NCBI GenBank assembly: GCA_014649555.1
Contig: BMTG01000003.1
Coordinates: forward strand, 1-64,000
Reading direction: 5' to 3'
Source of the DNA: Streptomyces globisporus
GTDB lineage: Bacteria > Actinomycetota > Actinomycetes > Streptomycetales > Streptomycetaceae
Length of the DNA stretch: 64,000 nt
The notes under the pieces were generated by a model. It made no database searches. It was given only the letters and a program-made list of their open reading frames with translations, and was not told the origin of the DNA. Below, one piece after another: positions 35,129-43,466 of this stretch. The stretch's first letter is position 1. Each line of letters starts with the position of its first letter. Both the position numbers and the translations under genes were made by a program.

Positions 35129-36868
35129 ATGCGAAATCAGACCGTGGCCCAGCAGATGGTGGACGTCCTGCGCCAGGCGGGAGTCGAGCGGATCTACGGC
35201 GTGGTGGGCGACAGCCTCAATTCGGTGGTCGACGCGGTGCGCCGCACGGACGGCATCGAGTGGGTACACGTACAAAACGAGGAGGCGGCCGCGTTCGCCG
35301 CGGCGGCGGAGGCGCAGCTGACCGGCAGGCTCGCGGTGTGTGCCGGAAGCTGCGGCCCCGGGAACACGCACCTGATCCAGGGGCTGTACGACGCGCACCG
35401 TTCGGGCGCGCCCGTCCTCGCCATCGCCTCGCACATCCCGTCCCACCAGATCGGCACCGGCTTCTTCCAGGAGACCCACCCGGAAAGGCTGTTCACCGAT
35501 TGCAGCGACTACTGCGAGATGATCAGCACCCCCGGGCAGATGCCCCGGGTTCTGCGGATCGCCATGCAGCGCGCTCTGGGGAACAGCGGGGTGTCGGTCC
35601 TGGTGATACCCGGCGACGTCGCACACGACAAGGCCGTCAATCCGACGGGAGCCGGCCACCTGGTCACCGAACGCGGCCGGGTCGTCGCCCCGGCCTCACA
35701 GGTGCGGGAGCTTGCCGACAAGATCAACACGGCACGGAAGGTGATGCTCTTCTGCGGTGCGGGGGTACGGGACGCCCACGCCGAGGTCATGGCGCTCGCC
35801 GAGAGCGCCGCCGCACCCGTCGGGCACAGCCTGCGGGGCAAGGAGTGGATCCAGTTCGACAACCCCTTCGACATCGGCATGAGCGGCCTGCTCGGCTACG
35901 GCGCCTGCTTCGACGCGATGCACGAGGCCGACCTGGTCGTCCTCCTCGGTACCGACTTCCCGTACAACGACTTCCTGCCGCAGGCACGAAGCGTGCAGAT
36001 CGACCACGACGCCGGCCGCCTCGGCCGTCGCACCGTTCTGGAGCTCGGGGTCCACGGCGACGTACGGGAGACGTTGCGGGCCGTGCTCCCGTTGGTCGAG
36101 GCGAAGAAGGACCGCGCCTTTCTGCACCGGATGCTGCGCAGACACGCCCGCTCGCTGGAGGCGGTCGTCTCCCCCTACACCCACGACGTCGAGCGGCACA
36201 CGCCCATCCACCCCGAGTACGCGGCATCGGTGCTGGACGAGTTCGCCGCCGACGACGCGGTGTTCACCGTGGACACCGGCATGTCCAATGTGTGGGCCGC
36301 GCGTTATCTGACCCCCAACGGCCGGCGCCGGGTGATCGGTTCGTTCGTGCACGGCACGATGGCCAATGCTCTGCCGCACGCCATCGGCGCCCAGTTCGCC
36401 GCCCCCGGCCGCCAGGTGATCTCCATGTCGGGCGACGGTGGACTGGGCATGCTGATGGGCGAACTGCTCACCGTGAAGCTGCACGACCTGCCGGTGAAGA
36501 CGATCGTCTTCAACAACTCCTCGCTCGGCATGGTCAAGCTGGAGATGCTCGTCGAAGGGCTGCCCGAGCACGAGACCGACCACGAGCCGGTGGACTTCGC
36601 GGCCGTCGCCCGCAGCGTGGGCATCGAGTCGGTCCGCATCGAGCAACCCGGAGACGTCGCCGAAGGGCTGAAGCGGGCGCTCGCCCATGACGGACCGTTC
36701 TTGGTCGACCTGGTCACCGACCCCAACGCTCTCTCCATACCGCCGCACATCTCGGCCGCCCAGATCAAGGGATTCGCCTTCGCCGCGGGCCGGACGGTGC
36801 TCGACGGAGGCGTCGGCAGGATGCTCGACCTGGCCCGGGCGAATCTGCGCAACATCCCCCGCCCCTGA
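35129..36868 (+). CDS. poxB: Pyruvate oxidase-type thiamine-pyrophosphate enzyme
   Basis: 579 residues from ATG at 35129, preceded by GAGGGGAGAAG. The N-terminal Pyr domain has GVERIYGVVGDSLNSVVDAV, WVHVQNEEAAAFAAAAEAQL TG (catalytic Glu) and GSCGPGNTHLIQGLYDAHRS. The central domain binds FAD in pyruvate oxidases. The PP domain has GDGGLGMLMGELLTVKLHDL and FNNSSLGMVKLEM, the GDG...NN magnesium/TPP motif. Similar enzymes oxidise pyruvate to acetate and CO2 at the membrane. The promoter carries the shared MarR-type motif. Confidence 0.88.
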   Translation: MRNQTVAQQMVDVLRQAGVERIYGVVGDSLNSVVDAVRRTDGIEWVHVQNEEAAAFAAAAEAQLTGRLAVCAGSCGPGNTHLIQGLYDAHRSGAPVLAIASHIPSHQIGTGFFQETHPERLFTDCSDYCEMISTPGQMPRVLRIAMQRALGNSGVSVLVIPGDVAHDKAVNPTGAGHLVTERGRVVAPASQVRELADKINTARKVMLFCGAGVRDAHAEVMALAESAAAPVGHSLRGKEWIQFDNPFDIGMSGLLGYGACFDAMHEADLVVLLGTDFPYNDFLPQARSVQIDHDAGRLGRRTVLELGVHGDVRETLRAVLPLVEAKKDRAFLHRMLRRHARSLEAVVSPYTHDVERHTPIHPEYAASVLDEFAADDAVFTVDTGMSNVWAARYLTPNGRRRVIGSFVHGTMANALPHAIGAQFAAPGRQVISMSGDGGLGMLMGELLTVKLHDLPVKTIVFNNSSLGMVKLEMLVEGLPEHETDHEPVDFAAVARSVGIESVRIEQPGDVAEGLKRALAHDGPFLVDLVTDPNALSIPPHISAAQIKGFAFAAGRTVLDGGVGRMLDLARANLRNIPRP

Positions 36869-36950
36869 ACGGGCATCAGCGGATCCGGCCCGCACGATCC
36901 GCATCAGGAAGCGTTTCGTCGATGGAAGTGAAACTGCGAGGGCTCGACTC

Positions 36951-37560
36951 ATGACCGCCACTCCCCTGCGCTGGTCCGACACGGCACACGAGGTGCTGTC
37001 GGGCGACCTGAACGTCGCTGTCGCCTACGGCACCCCGGCCGGTGGCGCCGTCGTCGTCAGCGTTTCCCCGCTCGGTCTCACCGACCGAGCGGGGGGCCGG
37101 ATCGGTTTCACGACCTCGCTCGGCTTCCCCAGGAAGCTGGAGCGGATCCTGCGCGATCCCCGTGTCGCGCTCGCCTACCACACCAGGGTGACGCCGTGGT
37201 GGACATGCGCCCTTCGCCCCAGCGGCTGGACGACGTCCTCAACGCGTCCGATCGCTTCTTCGGCCCGGGAAAGAGCGGCAGGGCCTGGGACTGGCTGCTG
37301 CACGAGTACCGACGAGCGCGGGTGTACGTCGATGTCGACGTCCGGAGGATGGCCACCTGGCCCGACCTGGCCACCTACGGGCCGCAAGAGGTCACCGGGC
37401 CCTCCGTACCGGCTGCTCGCCTACCGGGGAGCGGACGGGTACCCCGTCGTGGTGCCCGTCGAGATCGTCGGGCGTGACCACACCGGGTTCCGGCTGCTGT
37501 CACCTCCGGGTCTGCTTCCGCCCGGCGGGACGCGCGCGGGCCTGCTCGCGCACTCCTTCC
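36951..37560 (+). pseudogene. Pyridoxamine 5'-phosphate oxidase-like gene, frameshifted and 3' truncated
   Basis: ATG at 36951 reads MTATPLRWSDTAHEVLSGDL NVAVAYGTPAGGAVVVSVSP and FPRKLERILRDPRVALAYHT R, a split-barrel flavin-binding domain. Near 37190 the frame is lost and continues as QRLDDVLNASDRFFGPGKSG RAWDW. Near 37400 it changes again to YRLLAYRGADGYPVVVPVEI V. The C-terminus runs into the TetR gene. At least two indels and a fusion make it nonfunctional. Confidence 0.75.
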
Positions 37561-38163
37561 GCCCGCAGAACGTCGGATCGGGCGACCGACGGGCGACAGA
37601 CACGGAACGCCGAGCGCACACGGCGTGCGGTGCTCGATGCGGCCGTCCAGGTGATCCTGGACAAGGGCGCCGCCGTGACGCTGGCTCAGGTGGCCGCCGC
37701 CGCCGGAGTGTCGAGAAGCGGTCTGATCCACCACTTCGGCAGCAGGGACCAGCTGGTGGTCGCTCTGGTGGAGGACACGAACGAACGCTTCCGGGAGACG
37801 GTCCGCAGCCACCTCGACCTGTCCGAGAACTACCCGGGAAAGATGCTCCGCGCATACGTCCGCGCGCTCTGTGCGGGCAGCGCAGAGGCGGCGTCGGCCC
37901 GCGACTTCACATCGGCACCGATATGGGGCGGTCTCTACACGATCCCTGCGGTCGTTCCGGTCATGGAGGAGAACGCCGCATGGTGGGACGAGCAGCTGGC
38001 CCTCGACGGGATCAGCCCCGAACGCATCATGATCGTGCGCAGGGCTGCCGAGGGGATCGCCATGGCCGCCCTCTACGGAGAGCAGGACGGGGGGCGCATC
38101 TCGACCGCGCGCGATCTTCTGCTGGAGCTGGCCACCGAGGGCACCTTCCGCACCCCTCTCTGA
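37474..38163 (+). CDS. TetR-family transcriptional regulator, start uncertain
   Basis: The family-like part begins around RNAERTRRAVLDAAVQVILD and contains the helix-turn-helix VTLAQVAAAAGVSRSGLIHH FGSRDQLVVALVED, followed by an all-helical ligand domain. The only in-frame GTG (37474) lies inside the remnant of the PPOX gene, so the first ~35 residues are not native. The natural start was probably removed by the deletion that joined the two genes. An internal GTG in the HTH region would be too late to give a full domain. Confidence 0.75.
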   Translation: MTTPGSGCCHLRVCFRPAGRARACSRTPSARRTSDRATDGRQTRNAERTRRAVLDAAVQVILDKGAAVTLAQVAAAAGVSRSGLIHHFGSRDQLVVALVEDTNERFRETVRSHLDLSENYPGKMLRAYVRALCAGSAEAASARDFTSAPIWGGLYTIPAVVPVMEENAAWWDEQLALDGISPERIMIVRRAAEGIAMAALYGEQDGGRISTARDLLLELATEGTFRTPL

Positions 38164-38178
38164 ACTTCCGAGCCGCGC

Positions 38179-38213
38179 GGCTCGGGCCCAGGAGATTCTC
38201 CCGGGCCCGAGCC
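38179..38213. terminator. Intrinsic-type hairpin between convergent genes
   Basis: GGCTCGGGCCC (38179-38189) pairs with GGGCCCGAGCC (38203-38213), a perfect 11-bp stem with a 13-nt loop, after the TetR stop and before the quinone-reductase stop. Confidence 0.75.
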
Positions 38214-38289
38214 TTCATGAGGGATCCGGAGAGGAATACGGCCGCGTTGAACGCGCACCGCCGTCATCTGCCGTTGGCGTCATCCGTCG

Positions 38290-39195
38290 TCAGAGAGTGA
38301 CGACGAGCTTCCCCTGGACGTGACCGCCCTCGGCTTCCCGGTGCGCGTCCGCAATCCTGTCCAGCGGGTACGTCGCCTGTACGTACGGGGTGTACGCGCC
38401 CTTGCCGCCCAGCGCGGCCCCCTCCGCGAGTACAGTCGCGTCGTTCTCGGCGTAGACGTGCCGTACTCCGAGCTCCGCCGAGCGGGCCGCGTCGGCAACC
38501 GTCACGACGCGGTCCCCGTCGCCGACGAGGGCAACCAGGTCGGCGAGCGATCCGGATGCCGCCAGATCGAGCGCCGCGTCCGCTCCCCCGGGGGCGAGCT
38601 CGCGGACCCGGTCGGCCAGTCCGTCACCGTAGGCGGTGGGCACGGCCCCCAGCGTCCGCAGGTAGGCGTGCTTGGCCGGGCTCGACGTGCCGATGACGGT
38701 GGCACCACGTGCCGCCGCCATCGCGACGGCGGCCCCGCCGACGCCGCCGGCGGCTCCCTCGATCAGCAGAGTGCGGCCAGAAAGGTCGCCGAGTGCGTCG
38801 AGCGCCCGGCCCGCGGTGGCGACCGCGAGACCGGCTCCGGCAGCCTGTTCCAGGGTCCACGCCTCGGGCACCGCGGACCAGGCGGTCAGCACGGCGTACT
38901 CCGCGGCGGCTCCGAAGATGCCGCCCAGACCGAATACCTTGTCACCGACCGTAACGCCCGAGACGCCGTCGCCGACCTCGTCCACCACTCCGGCGGCATC
39001 CCGGCCGGGGATCGCCGGGAACTCGACGGGAAAGTACGCGCGGACCTCCCCCGAGCGCAGCTTCCAGTCGATGGGGTTGACGCCGGCCGCAGCCACCCGG
39101 ATGCGTATCTCACCGGGCCCGGCGTGCGGTTCCGGGACATCGTCGACGACGATCACGTCGGCGGGGCCGTAGTCGTGGTAGCGGGCAGCACGCAT
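38290..39195 (-). CDS. NADP-dependent quinone oxidoreductase (zinc-independent MDR)
   Basis: 301 residues. MRAARYHDYGPADVIVVDDV and GVNPIDWKLRSGEVRAYFPV EFPAIPGRDAAGVVDEVGDG form the GroES-like domain; LIEGAAGGVGGAAVAMAAAR GATVIGTSSPAKHAYLRTLG is the Rossmann fold with the AAxGGVG cofactor loop. It lacks catalytic-zinc ligands, as in quinone oxidoreductases. It is divergent from a MarR gene, with CGGAAATT.ACTTAC repeats between them. Confidence 0.92.
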   Translation of the reverse strand: MRAARYHDYGPADVIVVDDVPEPHAGPGEIRIRVAAAGVNPIDWKLRSGEVRAYFPVEFPAIPGRDAAGVVDEVGDGVSGVTVGDKVFGLGGIFGAAAEYAVLTAWSAVPEAWTLEQAAGAGLAVATAGRALDALGDLSGRTLLIEGAAGGVGGAAVAMAAARGATVIGTSSPAKHAYLRTLGAVPTAYGDGLADRVRELAPGGADAALDLAASGSLADLVALVGDGDRVVTVADAARSAELGVRHVYAENDATVLAEGAALGGKGAYTPYVQATYPLDRIADAHREAEGGHVQGKLVVTL

Positions 39196-39211
39196 GGAGT
39201 CACTCCTCGAT

Positions 39212-39243
39212 CGGAAATTTACTTACTGCGGAAATTAACTTAC
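39212..39243. promoter_or_regulatory. Direct-repeat operator between the quinone reductase and MarR genes
   Basis: CGGAAATTTACTTAC (39212-39226) is followed 17 bp on by CGGAAATTAACTTAC (39229-39243). The two copies differ at one base. The spacing is near two helical turns. The site is just upstream of the quinone reductase start (39195), so the MarR protein at 39316 probably represses it. Confidence 0.6.
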
Positions 39244-39315
39244 AGCGATTCCCTTTCCGCAGCAAATAACGGTGAGTTGCTTTCCGCCGCAAGGTTTGCT
39301 GCTAGGATCACGCAC

Positions 39316-39768
39316 ATGGCAGCAGACGGCGAACTCCTCCCGGCCGAGTCGGACACCTGGGACTCGACACTGTCGGTGCTGCTCTGGCTTCCGGCAGCGC
39401 TTGAAGCGCGCCTCAAGCGTGACGGCCTCTGCCACCACGAGTTCCTGATCCTGTGGTGCCTGACGGAGCACCGGGAGCGCACGCACACGATGAGCTCGCT
39501 CGCCGAGCTGTCCCGGGTCACCCCGTCACACCTTTCCCGCCTCGCGTCACGGCTGGAGAAGCAGGGCTGGCTCACGCGCGAGCGGGATCCTTCCGACGCC
39601 CGCGTCACCATCGCCTCCGTGACCGAGGCGGGATCGGCGAAGTACGCCGAGACGGCACCCGGCTACCACGCGACCCTGCGCGAGCACCTCTTCGACCGGC
39701 TGACCGAGGAGCAGGTCGCGCAGCTCGGCGGCATCACGGCGACGGTCGCCCGGTCCCTGGCCCGATAA
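39316..39768 (+). CDS. MarR-family transcriptional regulator
   Basis: 150 residues, ATG at 39316. LCHHEFLILWCLTEHRERTH TMSSLAELSRVTPSHLSRLA SRLEKQGWLTRERDPSDARV TIASVTEAG is a standard winged helix with the DPSDAR wing tip. It is divergent from the quinone oxidoreductase and probably senses its substrate, as in other MarR/QorR-type pairs; the 15-bp direct repeats in between are the likely operator. Confidence 0.9.
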   Translation: MAADGELLPAESDTWDSTLSVLLWLPAALEARLKRDGLCHHEFLILWCLTEHRERTHTMSSLAELSRVTPSHLSRLASRLEKQGWLTRERDPSDARVTIASVTEAGSAKYAETAPGYHATLREHLFDRLTEEQVAQLGGITATVARSLAR

Positions 39769-39841
39769 GGGCGACGAGTCACACCGTCACGTCCTAGCGG
39801 ACGACCCGGACACCCGCCCGCTCCGGACGTCCTTCTGGCTC

Positions 39842-40471
39842 ATGCCTCAGGCGATCCTCGCCGCCGGCGCCGCGTTCGTCGGGTCGGCCCTGGTCAAGCG
39901 CTATCCGCCTGCCCATGTCATCACCGGCGGGCTTCTGACGACGGCCACCGGGTTCGGGCTGACCGTCTTCCTGGCTCCGGCATCGCCGCCTCTTCTCGTC
40001 GCGACCATGCTGGGGCTGGTCTCGCTCGGCGCGGGCATGGCCCTGGCCTTGAGCAACGACATCATCATGAGTTCCGTGCGGCCCGAACGCGCGGGACAGG
40101 CCGCCGCGACATCCGAGACCGCCTACGAGGTGGGCACGACGCTCGGTACCGCGGTACTGGGCGGGTTGCTCGTCTCCTGGTACACCAGGGCCTCCTCCAC
40201 CGGAGCCGGCGCGCTCGGCCTGCCGGCGGACCTGCTCGACCGGGCGTCCTCGACGCTGGCCGAAGCCCTGATCGTGGCCGGGGAGGTCTGCGGTGGCATG
40301 GGGAGCCTCCTCCTCGCAGCCGCGAAGGAGGCGTTCACCGAGGCGGCCACGGTGACCGACATCGCCGGCGCCGGGGTGATGGTCGTCGCCGCGATCTGGG
40401 CGCTGGTGACCCTGCGAGGCGTGTCCGCGAACCTGGATCTCGCCGAGGAGCACGAGCGTCAGCTCCACTGA
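39842..40471 (+). pseudogene. C-terminal part of an MFS (EmrB/QacA-type) transporter
   Basis: The frame reads FWLMPQAILAAGAAFVGSAL, HVITGGLLTTATGFGLTVFL and DIIMSSVRPERAGQAAATSE TAYEVGTTLGTAVLGGLLVS W, which is the second half of a 14-helix drug exporter. The GQAAATSETAYEVGTTLG motif is the family's motif in TM11. The first ~300 residues are missing, and the sequence between 39769 and 39842 has a stop. No ribosome-binding site precedes the first ATG. Confidence 0.75.
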
Positions 40472-40490
40472 TTCCGGTGGAGGGGGGTGG

Positions 40491-40517
40491 GGCACCGGTC
40501 CGCCGAGGACCGGTGCC
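40491..40517. terminator. Hairpin between convergent genes
   Basis: GGCACCGGTCC (40491-40501) pairs with GGACCGGTGCC (40507-40517); perfect 11-bp stem with a 5-nt loop, between the MFS remnant and the GNAT gene. Confidence 0.8.
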
Positions 40518-40611
40518 ATCCCCGCCTGCCGCAGGGCGTTGAGCGATCGGCGATCAGGGCTCGCGTGACGGAACACGCCTGCTCAGGCGTCCGGCGGCGA
40601 CCCCTCGGGTG

Positions 40612-40917
40612 TCACAGCCCGAACCGCGCGTGCTGCGCCTCCGGCACCAGGTCGGTGTACTCCGGGTGCTTGCCGAGCCAGCCGCGGATGAAGGGGCAGA
40701 AGGGAAGCACCTGGAGCTCCTGCTTCCTGGCCTCGTCGAGAACCGAACGGGCCAGCGTTCCCCCGAGGCCCCTGCCCCCGAACCGGGGGTCGATCTCCGT
40801 ATGAAGGAAAGCGATCTCGTCCCGGAATCGGTGGTACTCGACGAAACCCGCCAGCTCACCGCCGTCGAAGATCTCGAAACGCGACTCATCAGTGTTGTCC
40901 GCAACGCGAGTTGCCAT
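40612..40917 (-). CDS. Small GNAT-family N-acetyltransferase (YjdJ-like)
   Basis: 101 residues from ATG at 40917. FVEYHRFRDEIAFLHTEIDP is strand 4 of the short GNAT fold and RFGGRGLGGTLARSVLDEAR the acetyl-CoA loop (R-x-x-G-x-G). It ends LGKHPEYTDL, a hallmark of the YjdJ/Gtf2-type group of ~100-residue GNATs. It is followed upstream by a paralogue at 40961; the two are likely one operon. Substrate unknown. Confidence 0.88.
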   Translation of the reverse strand: MATRVADNTDESRFEIFDGGELAGFVEYHRFRDEIAFLHTEIDPRFGGRGLGGTLARSVLDEARKQELQVLPFCPFIRGWLGKHPEYTDLVPEAQHARFGL

Positions 40918-40960
40918 GGTTCCCATCCGTGTAGTCGACCCGTCGGTCATGTCAGTCATG

Positions 40961-41269
40961 TCAGTCGCTGACCTTGCTGCGGGACTGGTACAGCAGGTCC
41001 TGGTAGTCGGGGTGCCGGGCGATCCAGCCCGCGAAGAAGGGGCAGGTGGCCAGCACCCGGAGGTTCGCCGCGCGCGCGTCGTCGAGGGCGGCCCGGGCCA
41101 GTGCGGATCCGACCCCCCTGCCCTCGTAGGCCGGTTCGACCTCGGTGTGCACGAACGCGACGAGCTCCGCCGTACGGATGTACTGCGCGATGCCCGCAGG
41201 CTTGGACTCACCGTCGACGTACGCCTCATAGCGGTTCGCCCCGGGCACGTCGCTCACTTCGACCGCCAT
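40961..41269 (-). CDS. Small GNAT-family N-acetyltransferase, paralogue
   Basis: 102 residues. IAQYIRTAELVAFVHTEVEP AYEGRGVGSALARAALDDAR AANLRVLATCPFFAGWIARH PDYQDL shows the same YjdJ-type fold. It is first in the two-gene GNAT operon, and a perfect GTTGATGCATCAAC palindrome lies 77 bp upstream. The two copies are a recent-looking duplication, though they are not identical. Confidence 0.88.
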   Translation of the reverse strand: MAVEVSDVPGANRYEAYVDGESKPAGIAQYIRTAELVAFVHTEVEPAYEGRGVGSALARAALDDARAANLRVLATCPFFAGWIARHPDYQDLLYQSRSKVSD

Positions 41270-41345
41270 GTTTCCTCCTTGAATGCCTGCTCACGACCGG
41301 CTCGACGGCTATCCGCCGACCGTCACCTCACCTTAACCTCGGAAG

Positions 41346-41359
41346 GTTGATGCATCAAC
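41346..41359. promoter_or_regulatory. MarR-type operator upstream of the GNAT pair
   Basis: GTTGATGCATCAAC is a perfect 14-bp palindrome and the best match to the shared motif. Confidence 0.7.
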
Positions 41360-41494
41360 ATAAGGGCGGTCCCGGGCTGTCGCTCTTGCGACATGTCCCA
41401 CCTGCGTCACGGGATTCGCATGACACCCCTTCGACCATCGGCACATTCCGGCCCGGCACGCACTTACGTCGATCAAGAGGAAAGGCTGCACCTG

Positions 41495-43322
41495 ATGAGA
41501 CGGTTGCGCCTGCTGGCGGCCACATCAGCTGGTCTCGCACTGGCCGCCGCGCCGTGCCGCCCCTGCCCGTGAGCGCGGAAGCACCCGAGGCACGGCCGCC
41601 GCACCCCCTGCGTCCGGCGGCGCGGCGACGGTGAGGCTGATCACGGGCGACCGCGTGACGCTCACCCGCGGTCCGGACGGCCGCCAGGCGGCGTCGGTGA
41701 CACCGGGCCCCGGGAGGAAGGGGCGCTTCTTCCGGACCCTGGAGCAGGACGGCCGCGTCACGGTCCTGCCGTCCGACGCCGATCAGCTGGTGGCGGCCGG
41801 GCGTCTGGACCGCGGCCTCTTCGACGTAACAGCGCTCCTCGCGCAGCAGTACGACGCGGCACACACCGACGCCCTCCCGCTGATCGTGGAGGAGACCGAC
41901 GGGATGACGGCCTCGTCGCTGAACGAACTGACGGGTCTGGCCGAGAACGCGTCCGTGCGCAGGCTCGACAGCATCGACGCACACGCGCTGCGCGTCGGCG
42001 ACGCCGACCTCGGCCGGTTCTGGAAGGCGTTGGTCTCCGCCGACGGACAGCGTACGAAGGCAGCCGACGCACCGCGCGTGTGGCTGGACGGCCGGGTGAG
42101 CGCGGCCCTCGATCGCAGCACAGCCCAGATCGGCGCCCCGGACATGTGGTCGGCGGGTATCGCGGCGACGGGGTCAAGGTGGCCGTACTGGACACCGGAG
42201 CCGACCAGAGCCATCCCGATCTGGCCGGGCGGGTGACGGCGGCCGAGGACTTCTCAGGCAGTGGCTCCACCGCAGACAAGTTCGGGCACGGCACTCACGT
42301 GGCGTCCGTCGTCGGCGGCAGTGGCGTCGGCTCCGGGTCCGGCAGCACCCGCCGGGGCGTGGCGCCCGGTGCGTGGCTGCTGGTCGGCAAGGTGCTCGGT
42401 GACGACGGTTTCGGCAGTTCGTCGCAGGTGATCGCGGGCATGGAATGGGCGGTGGAGCAGGGCGCCGACGTCGTCAACATGAGCCTCGGCTCGTCGGGCG
42501 CCAGCGACGGCACCGACCCGATGAGCCTGGCCCTGAACGACCTCAGCCGGCGTTCCGGCGCCCTGTTCGTGGTGGCCGCGGGCAACGACGGTGAGCAGGG
42601 CACGCGGACGGTCGGCTCCCCCGGCGCCGCGGACGCCGCCCTGACGTTCGGCGCGGTGCACCGGAACGACTCGCTCGCCCCGTTCTCCAGCCGCGGTCCG
42701 CGCCCGGGTGACGAGGCCGTGAATCCGGATGTGACGGCTCCCGGCGTCGGGATCGTGGCCGCACGCGCGGCCGGCACGGCCATGGGTAGCCCGGTGGACC
42801 AGCACTACGTCGCCGCCTCCGGTACCTCCATGGCGACTCCCCATGTGGCGCGGGCAGCCGCGCTGTTGGCGCAGCGGCATCCGGAGTGGACGGCCGCCCG
42901 GCTCAAGGACGCGCTGATCAGCTCCGCGGTGACCGTGGACGGCCAGAAGGTGACGGAGCAGGATGGCAGACGGATCGACGCGCGCGCCGCCGTGCTCGGT
43001 GCCGTGAGCGCGACCGGAACCCTGGCCCTGGGGCCGTTCACATCGGAGGCCACCAACCCGAGGGCTCCCGGGTCCTCTACACCAACTCCTCCGACAAGGA
43101 CAGGGCGTCTAACAGGTCAACACCAGCTGGATCGATGCGGCGGGCGACGGCCAGGAGCTGCGCCACACGGTGATCCCGGAGGTGAAGGTCACCAGGGACA
43201 TGACCGTCACCCTGGACGCCCGGGACACCGTACCGGTCGAGATCCGCACACCCCGGCCCGCCGAACAGCGCGGCATCCTGAGCTACCAGACGTACCGGGA
43301 GAGATCGGGGGCCGGGGGCTGA
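41495..43322 (+). pseudogene. Subtilisin-like (S8) secreted protease, several frameshifts
   Basis: ATG at 41495 with AGAGGAAAGG upstream begins a signal peptide (MRRLRLLAATSAGLALAAAP). The frame is broken near 41560, resumes as VRLITGDRVTLTRGPDGRQA (41631 on), breaks again near 42155, and continues with the catalytic domain: VKVAVLDTGADQSHPDLAGR (Asp), KFGHGTHVASVVGG (His) and GTSMATPHVARAAALLAQRH (Ser). Near 43070 it breaks once more; the pieces VNTSWIDAAGDGQELRHTVI and TYRERSGAGG end at 43320. The usual C-terminal half of these ~1,000-residue proteins is missing. Not functional. Confidence 0.85.
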
Positions 43323-43466
43323 CGCAGGGAACGATGTTCTTCGACAGCGCCACTGGCGCGCGGCGTCCGCGACCCGTATGCAGCTCGCCCGGCACGCGGC
43401 GCGCCATGGATGGCTGTAGACCGACAGCACACCCGGCCCTGCTCGCGCCCTCGGGGCGCAGCCGCG

